DNA of 64,000 bases from Auanema rhodensis (GCA_964057225.1 OZ059899.1:10230001-10294000), one strand, 5' to 3'; shown: positions 1 through 10,709, counted from the first letter of the stretch. The notes: a model not told the origin generated them from the sequence alone. Numbers and translations: made by a program.

Positions 1-207
1 ACTGATCCTGATTTCTCTATGATTACATAAAACTCTCGTTTGATATACAAAAAGGAGAGGAATAACGTTTCCAGGATATCAATGATATCGAATCTAGTGA
101 TATTGTAGAAAAATGTAATGTCAGCTCCATAGTTTTTCTCTAAATTTCTCTCATCACAATAGTCTTATTTTTTTTTCATAAGAGTTTCTGAAATCTTAGT
201 TGAACAA

Positions 208-279
208 GGCCGCGTGGCGCAATGGATAACGCGTCTGCCTACGGAGCAGAAGATTGTAGGTTCGAATCCTGCCGTGTCG
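208..279 (+). tRNA. tRNA-Arg(ACG), copy 1, one-base deletion in acceptor stem (possible pseudogene)
   Basis: This copy folds as an arginine tRNA with anticodon loop CTACGGA, A box TGGCGCAATGG and B box GGTTCGAATCC. It is 72 nt long instead of 73. The 3' acceptor strand reads CGTGTC where other copies read CGTGGTC, so one G is missing. With the standard register the stem keeps five pairs but gains a C-T mismatch and an unpaired first base. Aminoacylation or 3' processing could be impaired. The internal promoter is intact and a T7 terminator follows at 284-290, so transcription is still plausible. The same deletion recurs in copy 7, exactly 9,821 bp downstream, so it predates that duplication or was copied by assembly. 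Confidence 0.82.
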
Positions 280-815
280 TAAATTTTTTTCATTTGACTT
301 GTCATTTACAAAAATCAAATTTATCTTCTTCAACGATTATTTTTGCAATGTGTCATAAAAATTTCACAGTTGAACAAAACGTTTTTTAAGAATTTTTTTT
401 GTTGTCAACATATATATTTTCCTGGAATTCGAAAGCATTTGGGATGGAAATTAGAAAGAAAAGAACTAGTTTTTCCTATTTTAAAACAAACAAAAAAAAA
501 TAAAATGAAAAAGATTGTTAGATATCCAATTTAAACTTATACATTTACTTCGATAAAGAGCCTATTAGTTTGAAATTTTATGTCTTACAGTTCTCCAACA
601 GAACAGACTGATCCTGATTTCTCTATGATTACATAAAATTCTCGTTTGATATAAAAAAAGAAGAGGAATAACGTTTCCAGGATGTCAATGATATCGAATC
701 TAGTGATATTGTAAAAAAATGTAATGTCAGCTCCATAGGTTTTCTCTTAATTTCTCTCATCACAATTGTCTTAGTTTTTTTTCTCATAAGAGTTCCTGAA
801 ATCTTAGGTGAACAA

Positions 816-888
816 GGCCGCGTGGCGCAATGGATAACGCGTCTGCCTACGGAGCAGAAGATTGTAGGTTCGAATCCTGCCGTGGTCG
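816..888 (+). tRNA. tRNA-Arg(ACG), copy 2 (L2 monomer)
   Basis: This 73-nt reference-type copy folds as a full cloverleaf. The 7-bp acceptor stem (GGCCGCG with CGTGGTC) has two G-U pairs, G2-U71 and G5-U68. The D stem is GCGC/ACGC with the usual C13-A22 mismatch. The D loop contains G18, G19 and A20, and A20 is a known arginine identity base. The anticodon stem TCTGC/GCAGA is fully paired around CTACGGA. The variable loop is AGATT and the T stem is GTAGG/CCTGC around TTCGAAT. The discriminator is G73, with no encoded CCA and no intron. A34 is expected to become inosine and read CGU, CGC and CGA. The A box (TGGCGCAATGG) and B box (GGTTCGAATCC) match Pol III consensus. TAAA and then T7 (893-899) follow. 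A CAA motif lies just upstream. Confidence 0.96.
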
Positions 889-1214
889 TAAATTTTTTTC
901 ATTTCACTTGTCATTTACAAAAATTAAATTTATCTTCTTCAACGATTATTTTTGCAATGTGTCATAAAAATTTCACAGTTGAACAAAAAGTTTTTTGAGA
1001 ATTTTTTTTGTTGTCAACATATATATTTTCCTGGAATTCGAAAGCATTTGGGATGGAAATTAGAAAGAAAAGAACTAGTTTTTCCTATTTTAAAACAAAC
1101 AAAAAAAATAAAATGAAAAAGATTGTTAGATATCCAATTTAAACTTATACATTTACTTCGATAAAGAGCCTATTAGTTTGAAATTTTATGTCTTACAGTT
1201 CTCCAACAGAACAG

Positions 1215-1626
1215 ACTGATCCTGATTTCTCTATGATTACATAAAACTCTCGTTTGATATACAAAAAGGAGAGGAATAACGTGTCCAGGATATCAATGAT
1301 ATCGAATCTAGTGATATTGTAGAAAAATGTAATGTCAGCTCCATAGGTTTTCTCTTAATTTCTCTCATTACAATTGTCTTAGTTTTTTTTCTCATAAGAG
1401 TTTCTGAAATCTTAGGTGAACAAGGCCGTATATATTTTTTTCTGGAATTCGAAAGCATTTGGGATGGAAATTAGAAAGAAAAGAACTAGTTTTTCCTACT
1501 TTAAAACAAACAATAAGAAATAAAATAAAAAAGATTGTTAGATATCCAATTTAAACTTATACATTTACTTCGATAAAGAGCCTATTAGTTTGAAATTTTA
1601 TGTCTTACAGTTCTCCAACAGAACAG
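1215..1626 (+). repeat. Single S monomer
   Basis: This tRNA-less monomer separates the L1-L2 pair at 1-1214 from the pair at 1627-2842. It carries the GTGTCCAGGATATC left-flank subtype. Confidence 0.9.
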
Positions 1627-1833
1627 ACTGATCCTGATTTCTCTATGATTACATAAAACTCTCGTTTGATATACAAAAAGGAGAGGAATAACGTTTCCAG
1701 GATATCAATGATATCGAATCTAGTGATATTGTAGAAAAATGTAATGTCAGCTCCATAGTTTTTCTCTAAATTTCTCTCATCACAATAGTCTTATTTTTTT
1801 TTCATAAGAGTTTCTGAAATCTTAGTTGAACAA

Positions 1834-1906
1834 GGCCGCGTGGCGCAATGGATAACGCGTCTGCCTACGGAGCAGAAGATTGTAGGTTCGAATCCTGCCG
1901 TGGTCG
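1834..1906 (+). tRNA. tRNA-Arg(ACG), copy 3 (L1 monomer)
   Basis: This copy is identical over 73 nt to copy 2 (816-888), although the L1 left flank differs at many sites. The T7 terminator is at 1911-1917. The gene is 609 bp upstream of copy 4, forming an adjacent L1-L2 pair. Confidence 0.96.
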
Positions 1907-2233
1907 TAAATTTTTTTCATTTGACTTGTCATTTACAAAAATCAAATTTATCTTCTTCAACGATTATTTTTGCAATGTGTCATAAAAATTTCACAGTTGA
2001 ACAAAACGTTTTTTAAGAATTTTTTTTGTTGTCAACATATATATTTTCCTGGAATTCGAAAGCATTTGGGATGGAAATTAGAAAGAAAAGAACTAGTTTT
2101 TCCTATTTTAAAACAAACAAAAAAAAATAAAATGAAAAAGATTGTTAGATATCCAATTTAAACTTATACATTTACTTCGATAAAGAGCCTATTAGTTTGA
2201 AATTTTATGTCTTACAGTTCTCCAACAGAACAG

Positions 2234-2842
2234 ACTGATCCTGATTTCTCTATGATTACATAAAATTCTCGTTTGATATAAAAAAAGAAGAGGAATAACG
2301 TTTCCAGGATGTCAATGATATCGAATCTAGTGATATTGTAAACAAATGTAATGTCAGCTCCATAGGTTTTCTCTTAATTTCTCTCATCACAATTGTCTTA
2401 GTTTTTTTTCTCATAAGAGTTTCTGAAATCTTAGGTGAACAAGGCCGCGTGGCGCAATGGATAACGCGTCTGCCTACGGAGCAGAAGATTGTAGGTTCGA
2501 ATCCTGCCGTGGTCGTAAATTTTTTTCATTTCACTTGTCATTTACAAAAATTAAATTTATCTTCTTCAACGATTATTTTTGCAATGTGTCATAAAAATTT
2601 CACAGTTGAACAAAAAGTTTTTTGAGAATTTTTTTTGTTGTCAACATATATATTTTCCTGGAATTCGAAAGCATTTGGGATGGAAATTAGAAAGAAAAGA
2701 ACTAGTTTTTCCTATTTTAAAACAAACAAAAAAAAATAAAATGAAAAAGATTGTTAGATATCCAATTTAAACTTATACATTTACTTCGATAAAGAGCCTA
2801 TTAGTTTGAAATTTTATGTCTTACAGTTCTCCAACAGAACAG
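2234..2842 (+). repeat. Representative long monomer, haplotype L2 (7 copies)
   Basis: This monomer has a 209-bp left flank, tRNA-Arg at 2443-2515 and a T7 run at 2520-2526. The left flank resembles that of S monomers (CCATAGGTTTTC, CTCTTAATTTC, CACAATTGTC, CTTAGGTGAAC). The right flank differs from L1 at TTTCACTTGTC, AAAATTAAAT and AAAGTTTTTTGAG. The seven L2 tRNAs start at 816, 2443, 10637, 12264, 19442, 40766 and 44670. Its left flank is closer to the S class than L1 is, so L2 is the better candidate for the relative from which S monomers were derived. Confidence 0.9.
2443..2515 (+). tRNA. tRNA-Arg(ACG), copy 4 (L2 monomer)
   Basis: This copy matches the 816-888 reference over all 73 nt. 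The T7 terminator is at 2520-2526. It is the last tRNA before a run of ten S monomers (2843-6961). Confidence 0.96.
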
Positions 2843-5800
2843 ACTGATCCTGATTTCTCTATGATTACATAAAACTCTCGTTTGATATACAAAAAGGAGA
2901 GGAATAACGTGTCCAGGATATCAATGATATCGAATCTAGTGATATTGTAGAAAAATGTAATGTCAGCTCCATAGGTTTTCTCTTAATTTCTCTCATCACA
3001 ATTGTCTTAGTTTTTTTTCTCATAAGAGTTTCTGAAATCTTAGGTGAACAAGGCCGTATATATTTTTTTCTGGAATTCGAAAGCATTTGGGATGGATATT
3101 AGAAGGAAAAGAACTAATTTTTCCTACTTTAAAACAAACAATAAGAAATAAAATAAAAAAGATTGTTAGATATCCAATTTAAACTTATACATTTACTTTG
3201 ATAAAGAGCCTATTAGTTTGAAATTTTATGTCTTACAGTTCTCCAACAGAACAGACTGATCCTGATTTCTCTATGATTACATAAAACTCTCGTTTGATAT
3301 AAAAAAAGAAGAGGAATAACGTTTCCAGGATGTCAATGATATCGAATCTAGTGATATTGTAGAAAAATGTAATGTCAGCTCCATAGGTTTTCTCTTAATT
3401 TCTCTCATCACAATTGTCTTAGTTTTTTTTCTCATTAGAGTTTCTGAAATCTTAGGTGAACAAGGCCGTATATATTTTTTTCTAGAATTCGAAAGCATTT
3501 GGGATGGACATTAGAAGTAAAAGAACTAGTTTTTCCTACTTTAAAACAAACAAAAAAAATAAAATGAAAAAGATTGTTAGATATCCAATTTAAACTTATA
3601 CATTTACTTCGATAAAGAGACTATTAGTTTGAAATTTTATGTCTTACAGTTCTCCAACAGAACAGACTGATCCTGATTTCTCTATGATTATATAAAACTC
3701 TCGTTTGATATAAAAAAAGAAGAGGAATAACGTTTCCAGGATGTCAATGATATCGAATCTAGTGATATTGTAGAAAAATGTAATGTCAGCTCCATAGGTT
3801 TTCTCTTAATTTCTTCCATCACAATTGTCTTAGTTTTTTTTCTCATAAGAGTTTCTGAAATCTTAGGTGAACAAGGCCGTATATATTTTTTTCTGGAATT
3901 CGAAAGCATTTGGGTTGGAAATTAGAAAGAAAAGAACTAATTTTTCCTACTTTAAAACAAACAATAAGAAATAAAATAAAAAAGATTGTTAGATATCCAA
4001 TTTAAACTTATACAATTACTTCGATAAAGAGCCTATTAGTTTGAAATTTTATGTCTTACAGTTCTCCAACAGAACAGACTGATCCTGATTTCTCTATGAT
4101 TACATAAAACTCTCGTTTGATATAAAAAAAGAAGAGGAATAACGTTTCCAGGATGTCAATGATATCGAATCTAGTGATATTGTAGAAAAATGTAATGTCA
4201 GCTCCATAGGTTTTCTCTTAATTTCTCTCATCACAATTGTCTTAGTTTTTTTTCTCATAAGAGTTTCTGAAATCTTAGGTGAACAAGGCCGTATATATTT
4301 TTTTCTGGAATTCGAAAGCATTTGGGATGGAAATTAGAAAGAAAAGAACTAGTTTTTCCTACTTTAAAACAAACAATAAGAAATAAAATAAAAAAGATTG
4401 TTAGATATCCAATTTAAACTTATACATTTACTTCGATAAAGAGCCTATTAGTTTGAAATTTTATGTCTTACAGTTCTCCAACAGAACAGACTGATCCTGA
4501 TTTCTCTATGATTATATAAAACTCTCGTTTGATATAAAAAAAGAAGAGGAATAACGTTTCCAGGATGTCAATGATATCGAATCTAGTGATATTGTAGAAA
4601 AATGTAATGTCAGCTCCATAGGTTTTCTCTTAATTTCTCTCATCACAATTGTCTTAGTTTTTTTTCTCATAAGAGTTTCTGAAATCTTAGGTGAACAAGG
4701 CCGTATATATTTTTTTCTGGAATTCGAAAGCATTTGGGATGGAAATTAGAAAGAAAAGAACTAGTTTTTCCTACTTTAAAACAAACAATAAGAAATAAAA
4801 TAAAAAAGATTGTTAGATATCCAATTTAAACTTATACATTTACTTCGATAAAGAGCCTATTAGTTTGAAATTTTATGTCTTACAGTTTTCCAACAGAACA
4901 GACTGATCCTGATTTCTCTATGATTATATAAAAATCTCGTTTGATATAAAAAAAGAAGAGGAATAACATTTCCAGGATGTCAATGATATCGAATCTAGTG
5001 ATATTGTAGAAAAATGTAATGTCAGCTCCATAGGTTTTCTCTTAATTTCTCTCATCACAATTGTCTTAGTTTTTTTTCTCATAAGAGTTTCTGAAATCTT
5101 AGGTGAACAAGGCCGTATATATTTTTTTCTGGAATTCGAAAGCATTTGGGATGGAAATTAGAAAGAAAAGAACTAGTTTTTCCTATTTTAAAACAAACAA
5201 AAAAAAATAAAATGAAAAAGATTGTTAGATATCCAATTTAAACTTATACATTTACTTCGATAAAGAGCCTATTAGTTTGAAATTTTATGTCTTACAGTTC
5301 TCCAACAGAACAGACTGATCCTGATTTCTCTATGATTATATAAAACTCTCGTTTGATATAAAAAAAGAAGAGGAATAACGTTTCCAGGATGTCAATGATA
5401 TCGAATCTAGTGATATTGTAGAAAAATGTAATGTCAGCTCCATAGGTTTTCTCTTAATTTCTCTCATCACAATTGTCTTAGTTTTTTTTCTCATAAGAGT
5501 TTCTGAAATCTTAGGTGAACAAGGCCGTATATTTTTTTTTCTGGAATTCGAAAGCATTTGAGATGGAAATTAGAAAGAAAAGAACTAGTTTTTCCTACTT
5601 TAAAACAAACAATAAGAAATAAAATAAAAAAGATTGTTAGATATCCAATTTAAACTTATACATTTACTTCGATAAAGAGCCTATTAGTTTGAAATTTTAT
5701 GTCTTACAGTTCTCCAACAGAACAGACTGATCCTGATTTCTCTATGATTATATAAAAATCTCGTTTGATATAAAAAAAGAAGAGGAATAACATTTCCAGG

Positions 5801-6961
5801 ATGTCAATGATATCGAATCTAGTGATATTGTAGAAAAATGTAATGTCAGCTCCATAGGTTTTCTCTTAATTTCTCTCATCACAATTGTCTTAGTTTTTTT
5901 TCTCATAAGAGTTTCTGAAATCTTAGGTGAACAAGGCCGTATATATTTTTTTCTGGAATTCGAAAGCATTTGGGATGGAAATTAGAAAGAAAAGAACTAG
6001 TTTTTCCTATTTTAAAACAAACAAAAAAAAATAAAATGAAAAAGATTGTTAGATATCCAATTTAAACTTATACATTTACTTCGATAAAGAGCCTATTAGT
6101 TTGAAATTTTATGTCTTACAGTTCTCCAACAGAACAGACTGATCCTGATTTCTCTATGATTACATAAAACTCTCGTTTGATATACAAAAAGGAGAGGAAT
6201 AACGTGTCCAGGATATCAATGATATCGAATCTAGTGATATTGTAGAAAAATGTAATGTCAGCTCCATAGGTTTTCTCTTAATTTCTCTCATCACAATTGT
6301 GTTAGTTTTTTTTCTCATTAGAGTTTCTGAAATCTTAGGTGAACAAGGCCGTATATATTTTTTTCTGGAATTCGAAAGCATTTGGGATGGACATTAGAAG
6401 TAAAAGAACTAGTTTTTCCTACTTTAAAACAAACAAAAAAAAATAAAATGAAAAAGATTGTTAGATATCCAATTTAAACTTATACATTTGCTTTGATAAA
6501 GAGCCTATTAGTTTGAAATTTTATGTCTTACAGTTCTCCAACAGAACAGACTGATCCTGATTTCTCTATGATTACATAAAACTATCGTTTGATATAAAAA
6601 AAGAAGAGGAATAACGTTTCCAGGATGTCAATGATATCGAATCTAGTGATATTGTAAAAAAATGTAATGTCAGCTCCATAAGTTTTCTCTTAATTTCTCT
6701 CATCACAATTGTCTTAGTTTTTTTTCTCATAAGAGTTTCTGAAATCTTAGGTGAACAAGGCCGTATATATTTTTTTCTGGAATTCGAAAGCATTTGGGAT
6801 GGAAATTAGAAAGAAAAGAACTAGTTTTTCCTACTTTAAAACATACAATAAGAAATAAAATAAAAAAGATTGTTAGATATCCAATTTAAACTTATACATT
6901 TACTTCGATAAAGAGCCTATTAGTTTGAAATTTTATGTCTTACAGTTCTCCAACAGAACAG
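2843..6961 (+). repeat. Run of ten S monomers
   Basis: S monomers start at 2843, 3255, 3666, 4078, 4490, 4902, 5314, 5726, 6138 and 6550. I see no tRNA or credible gene here. Several subtypes alternate, for example GTGTCC at 2843 and 6138, and CTCATTAG at 3255 and 6138. Confidence 0.9.
3255..3665 (+). repeat. Representative short monomer (S), tRNA-less
   Basis: This S monomer matches the L2 left flank up to GAACAAGGCCG. It then continues as TATATATTTTTTTCT followed by the shared right end of the monomer. Relative to L2 it lacks tRNA positions 6-73, the T7 terminator and about 125-130 bp of right spacer, a net loss of about 197 bp. The first five tRNA bases (GGCCG) remain as a stub. No A box, B box or other tRNA-like fold is left, so I predict no Pol III gene. 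Confidence 0.9.
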
Positions 6962-7568
6962 ACTGATCCTGATTTCTCTATGATTACATAAAACTCTCGT
7001 TTGATATACAAAAAGGAGAGGAATAACGTTTCCAGGATATCAATGATATCGAATCTAGTGATATTGTAGAAAAATGTAATGTCAGCTCCATAGTTTTTCT
7101 CTAAATTTCTCTCATCACAATAGTCTTATTTTTTTTTCATAAGAGTTTCTGAAATCTTAGTTGAACAAGGCCGCGTGGCGCAATGGATAACGCGTCTGCC
7201 TACGGAGCAGAAGATTGTAGGTTCGAATCCTGCCGTGGTCGTAAATTTTTTTCATTTGACTTGTCATTTACAAAAATCAAATTTATCTTCTTCAACGATT
7301 ATTTTTGCAATGTGTCATAAAAATTTCACAGTTGAACAAAACGTTTTTTAAGAATTTTTTTTGTTGTCAACATATATATTTTCCTGGAATTCGAAAGCAT
7401 TTGGGATGGAAATTAGAAAGAAAAGAACTAGTTTTTCCTATTTTAAAACAAACAAAAAAAAATAAAATGAAAAAGATTGTTAGATATCCAATTTAAACTT
7501 ATACATTTACTTCGATAAAGAGCCTATTAGTTTGAAATTTTATGTCTTACAGTTCTCCAACAGAACAG
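6962..7568 (+). repeat. Representative long monomer, haplotype L1 (19 copies)
   Basis: This type monomer has a 207-bp left flank, tRNA-Arg at 7169-7241, a T7 run at 7246-7252 and about 316 bp of right spacer. L1 is marked by the left-flank variants TATACAAAAAGGAGAGG, GGATATCAATG, CCATAGTTTTTC, CTCTAAATTTC, CACAATAGTC and CTTAGTTGAAC. Its right-flank markers are TTTGACTTGTC, AAAATCAAAT and AACGTTTTTTAAG. The other L1 monomers are those holding the tRNAs at 208, 1834, 8600, 10029, 11655, 16990, 18421, 20873, 23539, 24969, 26809, 28240, 29671, 31512, 52677, 53284, 57594 and 59025. Confidence 0.92.
7169..7241 (+). tRNA. tRNA-Arg(ACG), copy 5 (L1 monomer)
   Basis: This copy is identical to the 816-888 reference. 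The T7 terminator is at 7246-7252. It is followed by two S monomers and the next tRNA 1,431 bp downstream, the recurrent L-S-S spacing. Confidence 0.96.
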
Positions 7569-8392
7569 ACTGATCCTGATTTCTCTATGATTACATAAAA
7601 TTCTCGTTTGATATAAAAAAAGAAGAGGAATAACGTTTCCAGGATGTCAATGATATCGAATCTAGTGATATTGTAAAAAAATGTAATGTCAGCTCCATAG
7701 GTTTTCTCTTAATTTCTCTTATCACAATTGTCTTAGTTTTTTTTCTCATAAGAGTTTCTGAAATCTTAGGTGAACAAGGCCGTATATATTTTTTTCTGGA
7801 ATTCGAAAGCATTTGGGATGGAAATTAGAAAGAAAAGAACTAGTTTTTCCTACTTTAAAACGAACAATAAGAAATAAAATAAAAAAGATTGTTAGATATC
7901 CAATTTAAACTTATACATTTACTTCGATAAAGAGCCTATTAGTTTGAAATTTTATGTCTTACAGTTCTCCAACAGAACAGACTGATCCTGATTTCTCTAT
8001 GATTACATAAAACTCTCGTTTGATATACAAAAAGAAGAGGAATAACATTTCCAGGATGTCAATGATATCGAATCTAGTGATATTGTAGAAAAATGTAATG
8101 TCAGCTCCATAGGTTTTCTCTTAATTTCTCTCATCACAATTGTCTTAGTTTTTTTTCTCATAAGAGTTTCTGAAATCTTAGGTGAACAAGGCCGTATATA
8201 TTTTTTTCTGGAATTCGAAAACATTTGGGATGGAAATTAGAAGGAAAAGAACTAGTTTCTCCTACTTTAAAACAAACAATAAGAAATAAAATAAAAAAGA
8301 TTGTTAGATATCCAATTTAAACTTATACATTTACTTTGATAAAGAGCCTATTAGTTTGAAATTTTATGTCTTACAGTTCTCCAACAGAACAG
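7569..8392 (+). repeat. Two S monomers
   Basis: S monomers start at 7569 and 7981, forming the S-S part of an L-S-S trimer. Only repeat sequence is present. Confidence 0.9.
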
Positions 8393-8599
8393 ACTGATCC
8401 TGATTTCTCTATGATTACATAAAACTCTCGTTTGATATACAAAAAGGAGAGGAATAACGTTTCCAGGATATCAATGATATCGAATCTAGTGATATTGTAG
8501 AAAAATGTAATGTCAGCTCCATAGTTTTTCTCTAAATTTCTCTCATCACAATAGTCTTATTTTTTTTTCATAAGAGTTTCTGAAATCTTAGTTGAACAA

Positions 8600-8672
8600 G
8601 GCCGCGTGGCGCAATGGATAACGCGTCTGCCTACGGAGCAGAAGATTGTAGGTTCGAATCCTGCCGTGGTCG
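8600..8672 (+). tRNA. tRNA-Arg(ACG), copy 6 (L1 monomer)
   Basis: This copy is identical to the 816-888 reference. The T7 terminator is at 8677-8683. The right spacer carries private variants (CATATAAATTT and CAATTCAAAC) that recur only in its 9,821-bp partner (copy 12). Confidence 0.96.
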
Positions 8673-8999
8673 TAAATTTTTTTCATTTGACTTGTCATTT
8701 ACAAAAATCAAATTTATCTTCTTCAACGATTATTTTTGCAATGTGTCATATAAATTTCACAGTTGAACAAAACGTTTTTTAAGAATTTTTTTTGTTGTCA
8801 ACATATATATTTTCCTGGAATTCGAAAGCATTTGGGATGGAAATTAGAAAGAAAAGAACTAGTTTTTCCTATTTTAAAACAAACAAAAAAAAATAAAATG
8901 AAAAAGATTGTTAGATATCCAATTCAAACTTATACATTTACTTCGATAAAGAGCCTATTAGTTTGAAATTTTATGTCTTACAGTTCTCCAACAGAACAG

Positions 9000-9821
9000 A
9001 CTGATCCTGATTTCTCTATGATTACATAAAACTCTCGTTTGATATAAAAAAAGAAGAGGAATAACGTTTCCAGGATGTCAATGATATCGAATCTAGTGAT
9101 ATTGTAGAAAAATGTAATGTCAGCTCCATAGGTTTTCTCTTAATTTCTCTCATCACAATTGTGTTAGTTTTTTTTCTCATTAGAGTTTCTGAAATCTTAG
9201 GTGAACAAGGCCGTATATATTTTTTTATGGAATTCGAAAGCATTTGGGATGGAAATTAGAAAGAAAAGAACTAGTTTTTCCTACTTTAAAACATACAATA
9301 AGAAATAAAATAAAAAAGATTGTTAGATATCCAATTTAAACTTATACATTTACTTCGATAAAGAGCCTATTAGTTTGAAATTTTATGTCTTACAGTTCTC
9401 CAACAGAACAGACTGATCCTGATTTCTCTATGATTACATAAAACTCTCGTTTGATATACAAAAAGGAGAGGAATAACGTTTCCAGGATATCAATGATATC
9501 GAATCTAGTGATATTGTAGAAAAATGTAATGTCAGCTCCATAGTTTTTCTCTTAATTTCTCTCATCACAATAGTCTTATTTTTTTTTCATAAGAGTTTCT
9601 GAAATCTTAGTTGAACAAGGCCGTATATATTTTTTTCTGGAATTCGAAAGCATTTGGGATGGATATTAGAAGGAAAAGAACTAGCTTTTCCTACTTTAAA
9701 ACAAACAATAAGAAATAAAATAAAAAAGATTGTTAGATATCCAATTTAAACTTATACATTTACTTCGATAAAGAGCCTATTAGTTTGAAATTTTATGTCT
9801 TACAGTTCTCCAACAGAACAG
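9000..9821 (+). repeat. Two S monomers, the second mosaic
   Basis: S monomers start at 9000 and 9412. The second has an L1-type left flank (CCATAGTTTTTC, CACAATAGTC, CTTAGTTGAAC) joined to the S-type GGCCG-TATATA junction. Confidence 0.9.
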
Positions 9822-10028
9822 ACTGATCCTGATTTCTCTATGATTACATAAAACTCTCGTTTGATATACAAAAAGGAGAGGAATAACGTTTCCAGGATAT
9901 CAATGATATCGAATCTAGTGATATTGTAGAAAAATGTAATGTCAGCTCCATAGTTTTTCTCTAAATTTCTCTCATCACAATAGTCTTATTTTTTTTTCAT
10001 AAGAGTTTCTGAAATCTTAGTTGAACAA

Positions 10029-10100
10029 GGCCGCGTGGCGCAATGGATAACGCGTCTGCCTACGGAGCAGAAGATTGTAGGTTCGAATCCTGCCGTGTCG
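10029..10100 (+). tRNA. tRNA-Arg(ACG), copy 7, one-base deletion in acceptor stem (possible pseudogene)
   Basis: This 72-nt copy has the same missing G in the 3' acceptor strand (CGTGTC) as copy 1 at 208-279. The anticodon ACG, A box and B box are intact. The T7 terminator is at 10105-10111. It begins the second copy of the 9,821-bp higher-order repeat, which explains the shared deletion. Confidence 0.82.
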
Positions 10101-10636
10101 TAAATTTTTTTCATTTGACTTGTCATTTACAAAAATCAAATTTATCTTCTTCAACGATTATTTTTGCAATGTGTCATAAAAATTTCACAGTTGAACAAAA
10201 CGTTTTTTAAGAATTTTTTTTGTTGTCAACATATATATTTTCCTGGAATTCGAAAGCATTTGGGATGGAAATTAGAAAGAAAAGAACTAGTTTTTCCTAT
10301 TTTAAAACAAACAAAAAAAAATAAAATGAAAAAGATTGTTAGATATCCAATTTAAACTTATACATTTACTTCGATAAAGAGCCTATTAGTTTGAAATTTT
10401 ATGTCTTACAGTTCTCCAACAGAACAGACTGATCCTGATTTCTCTATGATTACATAAAATTCTCGTTTGATATAAAAAAAGAAGAGGAATAACGTTTCCA
10501 GGATGTCAATGATATCGAATCTAGTGATATTGTAAAAAAATGTAATGTCAGCTCCATAGGTTTTCTCTTAATTTCTCTCATCACAATTGTCTTAGTTTTT
10601 TTTCTCATAAGAGTTTCTGAAATCTTAGGTGAACAA

Positions 10637-10709
10637 GGCCGCGTGGCGCAATGGATAACGCGTCTGCCTACGGAGCAGAAGATTGTAGGTTCGAATCCTG
10701 CCGTGGTCG
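10637..10709 (+). tRNA. tRNA-Arg(ACG), copy 8 (L2 monomer)
   Basis: This copy is identical to the 816-888 reference and is its 9,821-bp counterpart. The T7 terminator is at 10714-10720. Confidence 0.96.

Larger units (their letters stand above)
1..9821 (+). repeat. Higher-order repeat A, copy 1 (21 monomers, 9,821 bp)
   Basis: The order is L1 L2 S L1 L2 S10 L1 S2 L1 S2. Position n in this block aligns with n+9821 in the next, including private markers such as the acceptor-stem G deletion in the first tRNA. Differences I can see by eye include 795, 1369, 3620, near 5533, 6494 and 8047, so the copies are roughly 99.9% identical. Confidence 0.93.

Noticed and set aside
343-534. Plus-strand open frame of 63 codons in L monomers
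   Set aside because: It starts at TTG, lies in the tRNA 3' spacer, is broken by poly-A length changes in several L monomers (for example near 1100, 10925, 25255 and 29955) and has no recognisable motif.
1420-1445. S-monomer junction as a truncated but active tRNA gene
   Set aside because: Only five bases of the tRNA remain. Both internal promoter boxes and the terminator are gone, so no tRNA or tRNA fragment gene is supported.
1237-1458. Recurrent minus-strand open frame of 73 codons with an ATG start, found in most S monomers
   Set aside because: It spans the deletion junction and exists only because monomers are near-identical copies. Poly-A length changes (A6, A7, A8) switch it among 73, 88 and 94 codons with unrelated ends, and GGATTAACG versions end at 60 codons. 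The composition is that of AT-rich noncoding DNA, with no recognisable domain.
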